This document shows positions 8,815 through 17,561 of a stretch of DNA of 64,000 nucleotides, piece after piece. Numbering within the stretch: the first letter of the stretch is position 1; each line of letters opens with the position of its first letter. Position numbers and translations under genes: made by a program. Source of the stretch: CAG-533 sp022779465 (GTDB taxonomy: Bacteria > Bacillota_I > Bacilli_A > RF39 > UBA660); NCBI GenBank assembly GCA_022779465.1, contig JALFTB010000035.1, positions 14,196-78,195 on the forward strand, written 5' to 3'. Below the pieces are notes generated by a model, which saw nothing but the letters and a program-made list of their open reading frames with translations, did no database searches and was not told the origin of the DNA.

Positions 8815-9859
8815 ACTTGTCTTTTTTATTATGTTTAAATAATATGTCGGTTTTAAATATTAAAATTAAGGTTATTATTAATAATATTGAATAAAGTAGG
8901 ATGGCTAATTTGTTATCTCCTAGGGCATATAAGATTGATATTAAAGCACATAGTAAATTAAATGCATACATTATTAATACGGTCTTTTTGGTTGATTTAT
9001 TTAATTTTAATAATTGATGATGTAAATGTTCTTTATCAGGTGCTCCAATGTTTTCTCCTTTAAGTAATCTTCTAAATATTGCTAGTATAGTATCTAGGAT
9101 TGGTAAAAATAAGATTAGGATAGGAATTATTAATGATGTTACTGTAGCTCCTTTATAGCCTAATAAAGCTGTAACAGATATCATAAATCCTAAGAACATA
9201 CTTCCAGTATCTCCCATAAATATAGAAGCTGGATTAAAGTTATAAGCTAGAAATCCTAGGGTTGATCCTAACATAATTACACATAATATTACATCTAAAC
9301 CATTTAGCCTATCTAAATAAAATGCTATAACTGAGATTGTTAAAAAGAATATTGAACTGGTTCCGGCTGCTAATCCATCTAAACCATCAATTAAATTAAC
9401 GGCATTTATTATTGATACAATAAGTAAGACTGCAAGTGGATAACCCCAAGCGCCAAAAACTATTTCTAAACCGAAAATACTAATCATATCGATATAAATA
9501 TGGCCATAGAATACGACAATACATGCGGCAATAGTTTGAACTAAGAATTTATATCTAGCTGGTACTGGTTTGATATCATCACAAATTCCTAATACGATGA
9601 TTATAAAACTACCAATTAAGATTGATATCATTTGCGTTGTAACTTGGCCAAAACACATATAACCAATTAAGAATGATAAGAATATGGCTAGGCCACCTAA
9701 TCTAGGAATTGGTTTTTTATGAACTTTTCTTTCGTTTGGATAATCGATTGCGCCAATATGATGAGCAACTTTCTTTACAATTGGTACTAATATCAAACTT
9801 GATATTAAGGTTGTTAATAGAATTAAAAATACATTATGACCATTAACTATATATGACAT
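8813..9859 (-). CDS. tagO: MraY-family undecaprenyl-phosphate sugar-1-phosphate transferase (TagO/WecA-like)
   Basis: Polytopic membrane enzyme (348 aa, about ten membrane helices) that transfers GlcNAc-1-phosphate, or a related sugar, from UDP to undecaprenyl phosphate, the first step of teichoic-acid or other wall glycopolymer synthesis. Diagnostic motifs are present: DYPNERKVHKKPIPRLGG near the start, the Asp-rich NAVNLIDGLDGLAAG at ~150, FMGDTGSMFLGF at ~205, and the cytoplasmic GAPDKEHLHHQLL at ~280, the HxHH-type motif that separates TagO/WecA from MraY. It stands as its own unit with a terminator after it; a GGTGAT site precedes the ATG. The exact sugar is not determined. Confidence 0.92.
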   Translation of the reverse strand: MSYIVNGHNVFLILLTTLISSLILVPIVKKVAHHIGAIDYPNERKVHKKPIPRLGGLAIFLSFLIGYMCFGQVTTQMISILIGSFIIIVLGICDDIKPVPARYKFLVQTIAACIVVFYGHIYIDMISIFGLEIVFGAWGYPLAVLLIVSIINAVNLIDGLDGLAAGTSSIFFLTISVIAFYLDRLNGLDVILCVIMLGSTLGFLAYNFNPASIFMGDTGSMFLGFMISVTALLGYKGATVTSLIIPILILFLPILDTILAIFRRLLKGENIGAPDKEHLHHQLLKLNKSTKKTVLIMYAFNLLCALISILYALGDNKLAILLYSILLIITLILIFKTDILFKHNKKDK

Positions 9860-9897
9860 ATTATCACCTTCTTTAATTATTATAACAAAATTTTAGT

Positions 9898-9926
9898 AAA
9901 AAAAATAGCAAACATAAGAGTTTGCT
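9898..9926 (-). terminator. Rho-independent terminator
   Basis: Minus-strand AGCAAAC/GTTTGCT stem with a six-base loop and a following A+T8 tract, at the stop of the membrane-anchored hypothetical gene. Confidence 0.85.
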
Positions 9927-10572
9927 AACATTTCCAACCTTTATTATGATCTAAATTGGCAATTTTTTGAATTGTATTTTTTTCTAAATTGATTTCAAAT
10001 ATTTCGACTACTTCTCCTTCTTTACCATTTGATTTTAATCCTTTGCATAAAGGAGTTCCATAATAAACTTTCTTTCCAGAAATAAGTGGTTTGGCATTAC
10101 TATCGATATTTACATTTGATAAAAGAACTACATTGTTGTTTGTTACAACAGAAATAGCATTTTTTGATTCAAATAATATTCCTTTATTATTAAGGCTATA
10201 TGCATTAATATCATTATTTTCTTTAAGAGAAAGTAATTGTTTATCACCTACAGAGAAATTTACTTTATTATCAACTATTTCAACATTAATAATTTTATTA
10301 TAATAATCAAATTTACCATCATTACTATCCACATTAAATATTAATTTTGGTTCGATTATTTCTTTTAATTTTTTGTGTTTAACTTTATCTTCTAGGTATG
10401 ATTTTAATGTAGTTTGTGATGAATGTTCAATTTTGATTCCATTTACAATTTCAATAGATTCTTTGGATTTATCTTTTTGATTAGTAGAAATTTTTTTAAT
10501 TAAAATTATTCCTACAATTAATAAGATAATAAATATAAATACACCCAGATATAATAATTTTTTATTCTTCAT
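9925..10572 (-). CDS. Membrane-anchored hypothetical protein
   Basis: 215 residues, not recognised. A signal-anchor (LLYLGVFIFIILLIVGIILI) occupies residues ~5-25; the remainder is an extracytoplasmic, beta-rich looking domain with repeated ...NNN..., ISGKKVYYGTPLCKG and KNTIQKIANLDHNKGW segments reminiscent of a beta-propeller or DUF5050-like blade, but I cannot assign a family. The ATG at 10570-10572 is chosen because GAGAGG lies 7 nt upstream; a longer frame would start inside truA without a binding site. It follows truA by 50 bp and probably shares its transcript. Confidence 0.72.
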   Translation of the reverse strand: MKNKKLLYLGVFIFIILLIVGIILIKKISTNQKDKSKESIEIVNGIKIEHSSQTTLKSYLEDKVKHKKLKEIIEPKLIFNVDSNDGKFDYYNKIINVEIVDNKVNFSVGDKQLLSLKENNDINAYSLNNKGILFESKNAISVVTNNNVVLLSNVNIDSNAKPLISGKKVYYGTPLCKGLKSNGKEGEVVEIFEINLEKNTIQKIANLDHNKGWKC

Positions 10573-10622
10573 TTGGTACCTCTCTATTATCTTAATAACT
10601 ATATCTTTTATTTTGAAAAATG

Positions 10623-11339
10623 TCAATATTTAACATTTCTTAAGTATAATCCATTTGGAGGAACAGTTATATAATTATGTTTTTTGCCTTCAAGCATTTC
10701 TTTGATATAAATTGGTGGCATTTTTTCTTCACCAACTGATATTAGAGCTCCTACCATATTTCTAACCATATATCTATAGAAGCTTTTACCTTCAAACCTT
10801 ATTAATAAGATGTCTTTTCTTTTATAAAATTTTATTTTATATATAACACTATTATAATTTTCTCTTTCTCCTGAAACAAATTCTTTATATGAATGAAATC
10901 CTAGGAGATATTTTGATGCTTGTCTCATCTTTCTAATATTTAATTTATGACAATAATTATAGATGTAGTCATTATCTATTGGATCGTATTCTCCTAAATT
11001 TATAACATATTCATAATACTTCTTTTTTACATCAAAACGAGCGTGAAAATTATCATTTACTTCAATAACTGAGTTAACGTATATTGCTGGATCAATTAAT
11101 GAATTTAAGGCTTCTTTTATATGATCTGTGGGGATATTAACATTTAAATCGAATGATATATATTGATTAAAAGCATGAACTCCTCGATCAGTTCTTCCTG
11201 ATCCTTTAATATATACTATAGTTTTATTAATTTTAGTTAGGGCTTTTTCTAATTCACTTTGAACTGTTTTATGATTTTTTAATTTTTGAAAGCCATAAAA
11301 TTTACTTCCATCATAACTGATACTTGCTAAATATCTCAT
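10623..11339 (-). CDS. truA: tRNA pseudouridine synthase A
   Basis: Makes pseudouridine at positions 38-40 of tRNA anticodon arms. The N-terminal SYDGSKFYGFQ and the catalytic-Asp motif GSGRTDRGVHA (~residues 48-58) are intact, as are FHARFDVKKKYYEY and FLRYMVRNMVGAL-like FYRYMVRNMVGALI. Length 238 aa is normal. Its ATG overlaps the stop of the preceding gene (TAATG), so translation is coupled to the decayed EcfA2-like gene. In most Firmicutes truA is the last gene of the ecfA1-ecfA2-ecfT-truA unit; here ecfT is missing. Confidence 0.96.
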   Translation of the reverse strand: MRYLASISYDGSKFYGFQKLKNHKTVQSELEKALTKINKTIVYIKGSGRTDRGVHAFNQYISFDLNVNIPTDHIKEALNSLIDPAIYVNSVIEVNDNFHARFDVKKKYYEYVINLGEYDPIDNDYIYNYCHKLNIRKMRQASKYLLGFHSYKEFVSGERENYNSVIYKIKFYKRKDILLIRFEGKSFYRYMVRNMVGALISVGEEKMPPIYIKEMLEGKKHNYITVPPNGLYLRNVKY

Positions 11340-11956
11340 TAAAAGACACTCCTATAAATTCCTTTTAATAATTCCTTGTTATCTAAGGTATATTCTAAAT
11401 TAGCACCTTTTTCATTTGCCATATCAATGAATGTAATAATTGGAGGTTTATCTATGAAACCTTGTTTAATTGCGGTAAGAATATCACCTTGATATTTAAT
11501 AACTTTATTTTTAGATATTATAATATGTTTGGTAGTTTTATTAATAAAATTAATATCGTTAGATATTATTATAAAATTTGTTTTATGTTCAGCATTGACC
11601 GTTTTAATTAGTTTAGATATTTTAGATTTAATTTTACTATTAAAGCCTAAATCAAAATTATTTAAGATTATAACTTCTGGTTCTAGAGAGATTGTATAAA
11701 GTAATAACGCTAATTTATATTCTCCGTAACTTAAATCATTAGTTTTTTTCTTTAATAAATCGGCGGTTATATTTAGAATTTGATTATACATTTTATTCTT
11801 AGGGATGTATCTACTTACTTTTGAATTTTTCTTTATTGTAGGAATTTTAATTTCATCTAGTAAAACTGTTAGGTCTTTGATTTCACCATAAAAGCCAATA
11901 AAATTTTTACTGGAAAAGTAGTTTGTACTAGCTTTTTTTACATACATTATTTCCAT
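11339..11956 (-). CDS. Degenerate EcfA2-like ABC ATPase, no Walker A
   Basis: 205 residues. Synteny (second ATPase before truA) and the C-terminal PPIITFIDMANEKG...DNKELL region match the EcfA2 subunit of energy-coupling-factor vitamin transporters, yet the nucleotide-binding motifs are mostly lost. There is no GxxGxGK(S/T) P-loop; the N-terminal ~60 residues are reduced. The signature survives partly as DLSYGEYKLAL (~74-84). The Walker B position reads VIILNNFDLGF, without the Asp-Glu pair, and the switch His is Asn (IISNDINF). AGGTGA precedes the ATG. It overlaps the EcfA1-like gene by 10 bp and truA by 3 bp. It is intact as an ORF, so probably expressed and repurposed rather than a dead gene. 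Confidence 0.75.
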   Translation of the reverse strand: MEIMYVKKASTNYFSSKNFIGFYGEIKDLTVLLDEIKIPTIKKNSKVSRYIPKNKMYNQILNITADLLKKKTNDLSYGEYKLALLLYTISLEPEVIILNNFDLGFNSKIKSKISKLIKTVNAEHKTNFIIISNDINFINKTTKHIIISKNKVIKYQGDILTAIKQGFIDKPPIITFIDMANEKGANLEYTLDNKELLKGIYRSVF

Positions 11957-12693
11957 AATTCACCTACTAATGCTTTCATATCAAAATATTTTTCCTTTAG
12001 TAAATCATAGTAATTTAAATTGGTACTCATTTCAACAATAAAAGGAAGATGCATTCCTATTTTAGATAAATATTTATCGTCTGATAAGATAATATCTGAT
12101 GGTTCATATGCAACAACATGATTGTTATCTAAGATAATAATATCTGTTCCATATAATAATTCTTCTGGATTAGTTGTAACATTTAATATACAAATTTTAT
12201 TATTTTTAGCATATTTTATTATTTTTAATTTTTGACTTGTAGTTAAGTATGTTAACATATCATCAATACCTAAAATACTTGGATTAATTATTAATAAAGA
12301 TAAAATTTTAATAAATGCTTTTTCGTAAATTGTTAAATATTCAATTTTTGATTCTAGTAATTCTTCAATATCAAAAAATTTAGAAAATCTCTCAATGTTT
12401 TTATAAGCTACTTCTGGTGTTATATTTAATACATTTTGATAATATAATAATTCCTCTTTAACATAATTTGTTTTAAAATCAAAGTTATTTAAAACAGCTG
12501 CGATGTTCTTTCTTAAAAATTCAATATCTAAGTTACTTACTGGTGTATCATCTATCATTATATTGGAAGAATGAGTTTGATTTATTAATGTTTTTAAAAT
12601 AAGTGTCTTTCCACTACTCATTGTTCCGATTATGTTGATAAATGGTGTTAATTTAATTTCTAAATCATAATCTTTGAAATATATTTTTTTCAT
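11947..12693 (-). CDS. Degenerate EcfA1-like ABC ATPase, P-loop retained
   Basis: 248 residues. Position and C-terminal tail (LPFIVEMSTNL...MKALVGELWK) correspond to EcfA1. The P-loop IIGTMSSGKT (~21-30) is kept. The Q-loop region reads AAVLNNFDFK (Gln replaced), the signature LSGGQ is replaced by LTIYE (~120-124), Walker B is SILGIDDM (catalytic Glu to Asp), and the switch His is absent (NVTTNPEE). With its partner this would give one half-intact composite ATP site (this P-loop plus the partner's LSYGE) and one dead site. No EcfT gene accompanies the pair. Function unknown; transport by a standard ECF module looks unlikely unless EcfT lies elsewhere. Confidence 0.75.
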   Translation of the reverse strand: MKKIYFKDYDLEIKLTPFINIIGTMSSGKTLILKTLINQTHSSNIMIDDTPVSNLDIEFLRKNIAAVLNNFDFKTNYVKEELLYYQNVLNITPEVAYKNIERFSKFFDIEELLESKIEYLTIYEKAFIKILSLLIINPSILGIDDMLTYLTTSQKLKIIKYAKNNKICILNVTTNPEELLYGTDIIILDNNHVVAYEPSDIILSDDKYLSKIGMHLPFIVEMSTNLNYYDLLKEKYFDMKALVGELWK

Positions 12694-12723
12694 GTTATCA
12701 CCCCTGCAATTTAATTATATCAC

Positions 12724-12757
12724 ATAAAAAAGCATAATAAAAATTTATTGTGCTTTT
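12724..12757 (-). terminator. Terminator after the S41 protease gene
   Basis: Minus-strand imperfect stem AAGCACAATAAA/TTTATTATGCTT followed by six T, overlapping the protease stop codon. Confidence 0.75.
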
Positions 12758-13956
12758 GTCATTTCAAATAATGCGGTTTGTAGTTGATTGTCTTTTTCAG
12801 GAACGCGATCATTCATATATTCTTCTGATAGATTTACTTCAATGTCAGGAGTTAAACCAACTTCATCAATACAATTACCTTTTGGAGTTAACCATTTGGC
12901 AGAAGTGTATTTGTACATGGTTCCATCGCTTAAGGTTGATGTTTTTTGAACTTTACCTTTTCCATATGATTTTACACCAACTAATGTTGCTCCGTAACTA
13001 TATTTTAAGGCAGATGCAAGAACTTCTGATGCAGATGCAGAACCATTATTAATTAGCACATATACTTTATAATTACGACTTTCTTCTGTATCATCTACAG
13101 TGTCTTCTTTAGTTAATTTATTTTGTAGTGAATAGATTAGTTTTCCTTTTTGTAAGAACATTTTAGCAATATTAGTTGCGTCTGATAGGTATCCACCAGT
13201 GTTATTTCTTACATCAATAATTAAACTATTTATTTGTTTTGTTTCAAGATTAGTTAATTCTTTTTTAAATTGTTCGTATGTTGTGTCAGAAAATTTATTT
13301 ATTTTAATATATCCTACTTTTTGATTATTATATTCTTTGATTTCGGCTGAGATTGAAGGTACATATAATGAAGCTTTTTCTAAATCAAAAGATAATATTT
13401 TGGAATTTCTGTTAACTTCAATTTTTATTTTTTTACTTTTTTGAATTTCAGATACTGCATCGTTTGATGTTTTGTTAGCCATATCTATATCATTTATTTT
13501 AGTTATTATATCACCTGGATGAACTCCGGCTTTTTGGGCTGGTGAATCATCAAATACATTAACTATATTTATTTTGCCAGTATCGGTTGTTGTTACTTCT
13601 ATTCCAACTCCTTCATATGAACCATTTAATGAGTCATTTAAAATTGTTGTACTATTTTCATTTAAATAAGTTGTATATGGATCTCCTAGGTAACTTAACA
13701 TACCACTTATTGCAGCTTCGACTAGTTTGTTTTCATCAATGTCATCATAGTAGTTTTCTAAAATACTTTTGTATGATTTTTCGAATTCTGCTAAATATTT
13801 TGAATCATTTGAACTGAAGCAATTATCTTTTTTATTATTGTATACTACGCAGCCTGTACTAACACCCATTATTATTGATGCAACAAGGGTAATAACAATT
13901 ACTTCCCATAATTCAAATGTTGGTTTTTTGCTTTTAGTTTTTCTTTTATCCTTCAT
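12745..13956 (-). CDS. Carboxy-terminal processing protease (S41 family)
   Basis: Secreted, membrane-anchored serine protease of the CtpA/CtpB type (403 aa). A basic N-tail is followed by one membrane segment (~19-41), a helical linker, a PDZ domain (~100-190: YEGVGIEV, GVHPGDIITKIND), and the S41 core with LIIDVRNNTGGYL, the nucleophile-Ser motif NNGSASASEVLA (~310) and the general-base Lys in KSYGKGKVQ (~335). Ctp proteases process wall enzymes or sporulation regulators; the target here is unknown. An in-frame ATG start follows a GATGAT-type weak site. It is separated by terminators on both sides. Confidence 0.93.
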   Translation of the reverse strand: MKDKRKTKSKKPTFELWEVIVITLVASIIMGVSTGCVVYNNKKDNCFSSNDSKYLAEFEKSYKSILENYYDDIDENKLVEAAISGMLSYLGDPYTTYLNENSTTILNDSLNGSYEGVGIEVTTTDTGKINIVNVFDDSPAQKAGVHPGDIITKINDIDMANKTSNDAVSEIQKSKKIKIEVNRNSKILSFDLEKASLYVPSISAEIKEYNNQKVGYIKINKFSDTTYEQFKKELTNLETKQINSLIIDVRNNTGGYLSDATNIAKMFLQKGKLIYSLQNKLTKEDTVDDTEESRNYKVYVLINNGSASASEVLASALKYSYGATLVGVKSYGKGKVQKTSTLSDGTMYKYTSAKWLTPKGNCIDEVGLTPDIEVNLSEEYMNDRVPEKDNQLQTALFEMTKAQ

Positions 13957-14003
13957 ATTATCATCTCATTTTAATAATAACATAAAAACAAATTTTACAA
14001 AAT

Positions 14004-14030
14004 AAAAAAAGTGTTAATTTAACACTTTTT
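14004..14030. terminator. Symmetric bidirectional terminator
   Basis: AAAAAGTGTTAA/TTAACACTTTTT, a near-perfect palindrome with A and T tracts on both sides; it ends the thioredoxin-like gene on the minus strand. Confidence 0.85.
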
Positions 14031-14505
14031 CATAATCTGTTACACTTTCATAATATTTAGACACTTTTCCATTTTTAATTAATACTAGAGCAGAATCTTT
14101 TACTTGTACTTCACTTGCTTTTGTTGGTTTTTTATTTGACTTATCACTTACGTAAGGACTATTGAATTTTGTACTTAAATCAACAAAATATATTTTTTTA
14201 GCATTCTCTTTCTTTTCATAATTAGAAATTAAAGATTGATATTGTGATGCACTTGATGATGTTGAATCGTATAAGAATACGTAGTATTCATCATAAGGTC
14301 TATTAAACATAGTTCCTACAGTGCATTCTGTATAATCAAATTCTACTGTTGATGTATCTTTATTTTTCTTTGATAAAATTGTATCTGTTAGAAAATAAAG
14401 ACCAACAGCTAAAGCAATTAAGATTACAGCTATAATTATTAAATTTCTAATTTCTTTTGTGTCTTCACTATCATATCTTTGTGTTTTTAATCTTTTTTGT
14501 TTCAT
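14014..14505 (-). CDS. Membrane-anchored thioredoxin-fold-like protein without CxxC
   Basis: 163 residues: basic N-tail, one membrane segment (~20-41), then an extracytoplasmic domain whose order resembles a thioredoxin fold (YYVFLYDSTSSSASQY where the redox loop would be, KIYFVDLS, ALVLIKNGKVSKYYE, YEKVL). The position of the CxxC pair is Ser-rich (STSSSAS), so a redox role is doubtful. It shares the ...ALVLIKNGK... style end with the lipoprotein at 51642-52085, which does retain Cys. The fold assignment is by eye only. Confidence 0.65.
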   Translation of the reverse strand: MKQKRLKTQRYDSEDTKEIRNLIIIAVILIALAVGLYFLTDTILSKKNKDTSTVEFDYTECTVGTMFNRPYDEYYVFLYDSTSSSASQYQSLISNYEKKENAKKIYFVDLSTKFNSPYVSDKSNKKPTKASEVQVKDSALVLIKNGKVSKYYESVTDYEKVLN

Positions 14506-14550
14506 TTTCCCACCTAGTTATTATTTTAACACATATATTTAAATTTTCAA

Positions 14551-14582
14551 AACAAAAAGAAATAGTAGTTAAACTATTTCTC
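14551..14582 (-). terminator. Terminator-like hairpin, second of a tandem pair
   Basis: GAAATAGT/ACTATTTC with a TTAACT loop, followed on the minus strand by TTTTTGTTTT. It lies ~80 nt beyond the terminator of the YihY gene with no ORF in between. Confidence 0.65.
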
Positions 14583-14635
14583 AAATATTACTCCACAATA
14601 TCGTTAGTTCGACAAAACTAGATTGAGATCGTGAA

Positions 14636-14677
14636 AAAATAACATGTACTAAGTAATACTCGTGTACATGTTATTAT
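14636..14677 (-). terminator. Strong terminator after the YihY-family gene
   Basis: A 12-bp perfect stem AATAACATGTAC/GTACATGTTATT with a 14-nt loop and a following T6 on the minus strand. Confidence 0.85.
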
Positions 14678-14683
14678 TATGCT

Positions 14684-15544
14684 TTATTCTTCAATATTTA
14701 TAGAACCTGTTTTTTCCAATTCTTCTTTTTCAACTCTAGTTGTTAAGCTTAATCCGATTACAAAAATAAAACTTAGGAAATATATCCATAACATTAATAC
14801 TGCTATATTTGATAAGCCTGCATAGAAGATGTCATATCTAGCAAAATGAGATGCATAATATCCATATATTTCTGTTGTTAAAATCCATCCAACTGTTGTA
14901 AATATGGCACCAAAATTAATTTGTGATGCAGGAATGTGTTTGTCAGGGGCGATAGTAAATATAGTTTTTATAAACGCAAAGATAATTAACCAAGATATGG
15001 GTCCTTGAATAATTTTTAAAATGCTCGTTATGATATTTTTTAAGTTAAAGTAATCAAATGTATCTACTATTTTTTCACCAAGAAGTGGAACAATAAGTAC
15101 AAACAGATATAAAACTATTATAAGAAAGGTTAATCCAATAGCTTTGATTCTTCTTTTTAGCCATGTACTTTGTTTCATTCCATATATTTCATTGGCTGTA
15201 ATAATAATAGAATCAGCACTATTTGATGCAAAATATAACATAATTATTATCATACAAATATAATTAAAATCTAAAGATTTACCACTAATAATTGGAACTA
15301 TTAGTTTTACTATACTTTGATCAAAATTTGCTTTTAAAAATTCTATGATTGTATCTATTGATATGTTAAAGAATGAGGCTCCATAACCAATTATTGTTAT
15401 GATTGGAACTAGGGATAATACTAAGAAAAAGGCCAGTTGTCCTGGCAAAATTGCCATTTCTGGTCTATTTAATATTTCCCAAACTTTTTTTATGAATGCT
15501 TTAGCACGATTAATTTGTTTACTAAAGGATTTCTTTTTCTTCAT
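14684..15544 (-). CDS. YihY/BrkB-family membrane protein (UPF0761)
   Basis: 286 residues with about six membrane helices. The family hallmarks are seen: RPEMAILPGQLAFFLVLSLVPII at ~27-50, ASNSADSIIITANEIYGM at ~105-122, and YGYYASHFARYDIFYAGLSNIAVLMLWIYF (cut here as separate segments) near 225-260. Formerly mis-named ribonuclease BN; the true role is unknown, probably envelope-related. Its start overlaps the end of the GGDEF-domain receptor gene by 23 bp, so the two are one unit transcribed from the promoter at 18062-18090. Confidence 0.9.
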   Translation of the reverse strand: MKKKKSFSKQINRAKAFIKKVWEILNRPEMAILPGQLAFFLVLSLVPIITIIGYGASFFNISIDTIIEFLKANFDQSIVKLIVPIISGKSLDFNYICMIIIMLYFASNSADSIIITANEIYGMKQSTWLKRRIKAIGLTFLIIVLYLFVLIVPLLGEKIVDTFDYFNLKNIITSILKIIQGPISWLIIFAFIKTIFTIAPDKHIPASQINFGAIFTTVGWILTTEIYGYYASHFARYDIFYAGLSNIAVLMLWIYFLSFIFVIGLSLTTRVEKEELEKTGSINIEE

Positions 15545-17561
15545 TTGATTCAGCCTCTATCTCTTTATTCTCTCTCATTTGAATTGTTGCTTCATTAATT
15601 GCATCGTCTATCAATTTCAAATCATCTACTATCATACTAAAACCAAATGCAGCACCATATTCATATGGTAAATCATTAAATTCTTTAACTAATTTCTTTA
15701 AATAATTAATTACTTGTTTTTCTTGATATCCAACTAAATATATCATGAATTCATTACCATCAGTTCTCATAATTTCAGTATTATCTAATTGGGTTTGGTG
15801 AAGAATATTAGCAGCAGCCATAATTTGTTTGTCGCCTTCTTCATGACCAAATGTATCATTTAAATACTTAATATTATTTAAATCGATAACTATGATTGCT
15901 TGAGGATAAATAGTGTTTTGATTCCAGATATCCATTCTCTCATTTAAGTAATTTCGATTTTTTAATGATGTTAACATATCAACATATTTTAACTTTTCGT
16001 CTTTTCTGATTTTTGAGTTCATTTTAATATGTTTCTTTGAATAGATTACAATTCCAATTACAGCAACTGAGAATGTGATAATAATTAAAGCATATTTAGC
16101 AATTGTACTTGCAGTATTACCATTTGTTTCTGCTTGTTCATAAGATAAAAGACCACTTCTTAACATATCACTGCTACTTAATCTATTAATATAAGATTTA
16201 AATAGTTTATAGAATGTATCAGTATTATTAACATATTTAAATGTATAATTATCAGTTGTATATCCAGTATAACTTACATAGTAATTATCTATTTTTTTAT
16301 TTTGATAATATTCATATGTTGAAGCATCTAAAGCAATTAGTGAACCTTTTTTTACTTGTTTAAGTAGATTTTTTTCACTTGTTACTTCTTCTAAGTTAAT
16401 ATTATTTTTTGTTTTTAAATATTTTGATAATTCACTATTTTCAATTACATAAATAGTTTCATTTGATATTTCACTTAAATCATTATATAAATGGTTACCT
16501 TTTAAAGGACTAATTATATAAAATTTTTCATTTATGTTTGTTTTAATGAAATGATTACCTGATGTTAGTGATGTATCGTTAAAGATTAAATCAACTTTAT
16601 TATTATTGAAAGCTTTGATTAAAGCATTATAGTTTTTATATTTGTTATATTTAAATTCAACTTTACTAAATTTACTAAAGTCTTTTAAATATTCGATTAT
16701 CATTCCACCATATTTTGAACTACTTAAAGTTTGATATGGGGTACTGTTTACAAATCCAAAGGTATAAACTTTATTTGTTAAAGTATCGGTTTCTAATTCA
16801 GTAAGTCCTAATTTTTCAACATATAGATTATATAGATTTGTATAATAACTTGTTTCTAAATTTTCTTTAGACCAAATATTATAGAATTTTTTAACAATTG
16901 AATTAAATTTTTCGTTATCTCCTAGTTTAATATAATAATTTAATACTAGGTTGTCTAAATGATAAATTATATTGTAATTATTAGTTATAATCTCATCTAA
17001 ATATTCATTAAGTGGAATTATCATATAATTAATATTTTTGTTAGTCATGGCTGCTAATAATTTATCTTTTGTTTCATAAGTACTAAATGTTATTGATGTT
17101 TTATAACTTGAATTAACTCTTGAAATGCCATCAGCCAAGCCACCAATTGTTTTACCATTTAAATCAGTTATTGATGTTACAACTTCATAGTCTCTTCCTA
17201 TAATTACATAGTGATCTTGATAAAATAATAAGTCATTATCAGTTATGTCTTTTGTAACAGCAAAACCAATACCAGTTCCACCACTAATTGGAGTTATTTT
17301 TTTATCTACATTTATATCATATTTATTGCTTAATTCATCTAGATAATCATAGAATACACCTTTACCATCTTTACCAAATACATTAAGGTCTGATGGTACA
17401 TTAAAGGAAACGATATTTGATTTATTATCATTTATCCATTCTTTTTCAGAAATATTTAATTTATTAGCATCATAAAAATAATTGTAATAAACAAATATAC
17501 CTATAATTGCAGCAACTACAAGCGATATAATTGTTATAATTAATTTCTTTTTTCGTTTCAT
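15522..17561 (-). CDS. Periplasmic-binding-protein receptor with degenerate GGDEF domain
   Basis: 679 residues: a signal-anchor (~7-27), two tandem substrate-binding-protein-like extracellular modules (~35-250 and ~265-470; each has lobes like GKTIGGLADG and YTFGFVNSTPYQ), a second membrane helix (~491-509) and a cytoplasmic GGDEF domain (~525-665). The nucleotide-binding part is conserved (DLNNIKYLNDTFGHEEGD at ~560), but the active GG(D/E)EF loop reads DGNEF at ~601-605, so cyclase activity is doubtful. No allosteric RxxD is obvious. It is the middle gene of a three-gene unit whose first gene overlaps it by 1 bp. A sensor of an amino acid-like ligand is inferred. Confidence 0.85.
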   Translation of the reverse strand: MKRKKKLIITIISLVVAAIIGIFVYYNYFYDANKLNISEKEWINDNKSNIVSFNVPSDLNVFGKDGKGVFYDYLDELSNKYDINVDKKITPISGGTGIGFAVTKDITDNDLLFYQDHYVIIGRDYEVVTSITDLNGKTIGGLADGISRVNSSYKTSITFSTYETKDKLLAAMTNKNINYMIIPLNEYLDEIITNNYNIIYHLDNLVLNYYIKLGDNEKFNSIVKKFYNIWSKENLETSYYTNLYNLYVEKLGLTELETDTLTNKVYTFGFVNSTPYQTLSSSKYGGMIIEYLKDFSKFSKVEFKYNKYKNYNALIKAFNNNKVDLIFNDTSLTSGNHFIKTNINEKFYIISPLKGNHLYNDLSEISNETIYVIENSELSKYLKTKNNINLEEVTSEKNLLKQVKKGSLIALDASTYEYYQNKKIDNYYVSYTGYTTDNYTFKYVNNTDTFYKLFKSYINRLSSSDMLRSGLLSYEQAETNGNTASTIAKYALIIITFSVAVIGIVIYSKKHIKMNSKIRKDEKLKYVDMLTSLKNRNYLNERMDIWNQNTIYPQAIIVIDLNNIKYLNDTFGHEEGDKQIMAAANILHQTQLDNTEIMRTDGNEFMIYLVGYQEKQVINYLKKLVKEFNDLPYEYGAAFGFSMIVDDLKLIDDAINEATIQMRENKEIEAESNEEKEIL

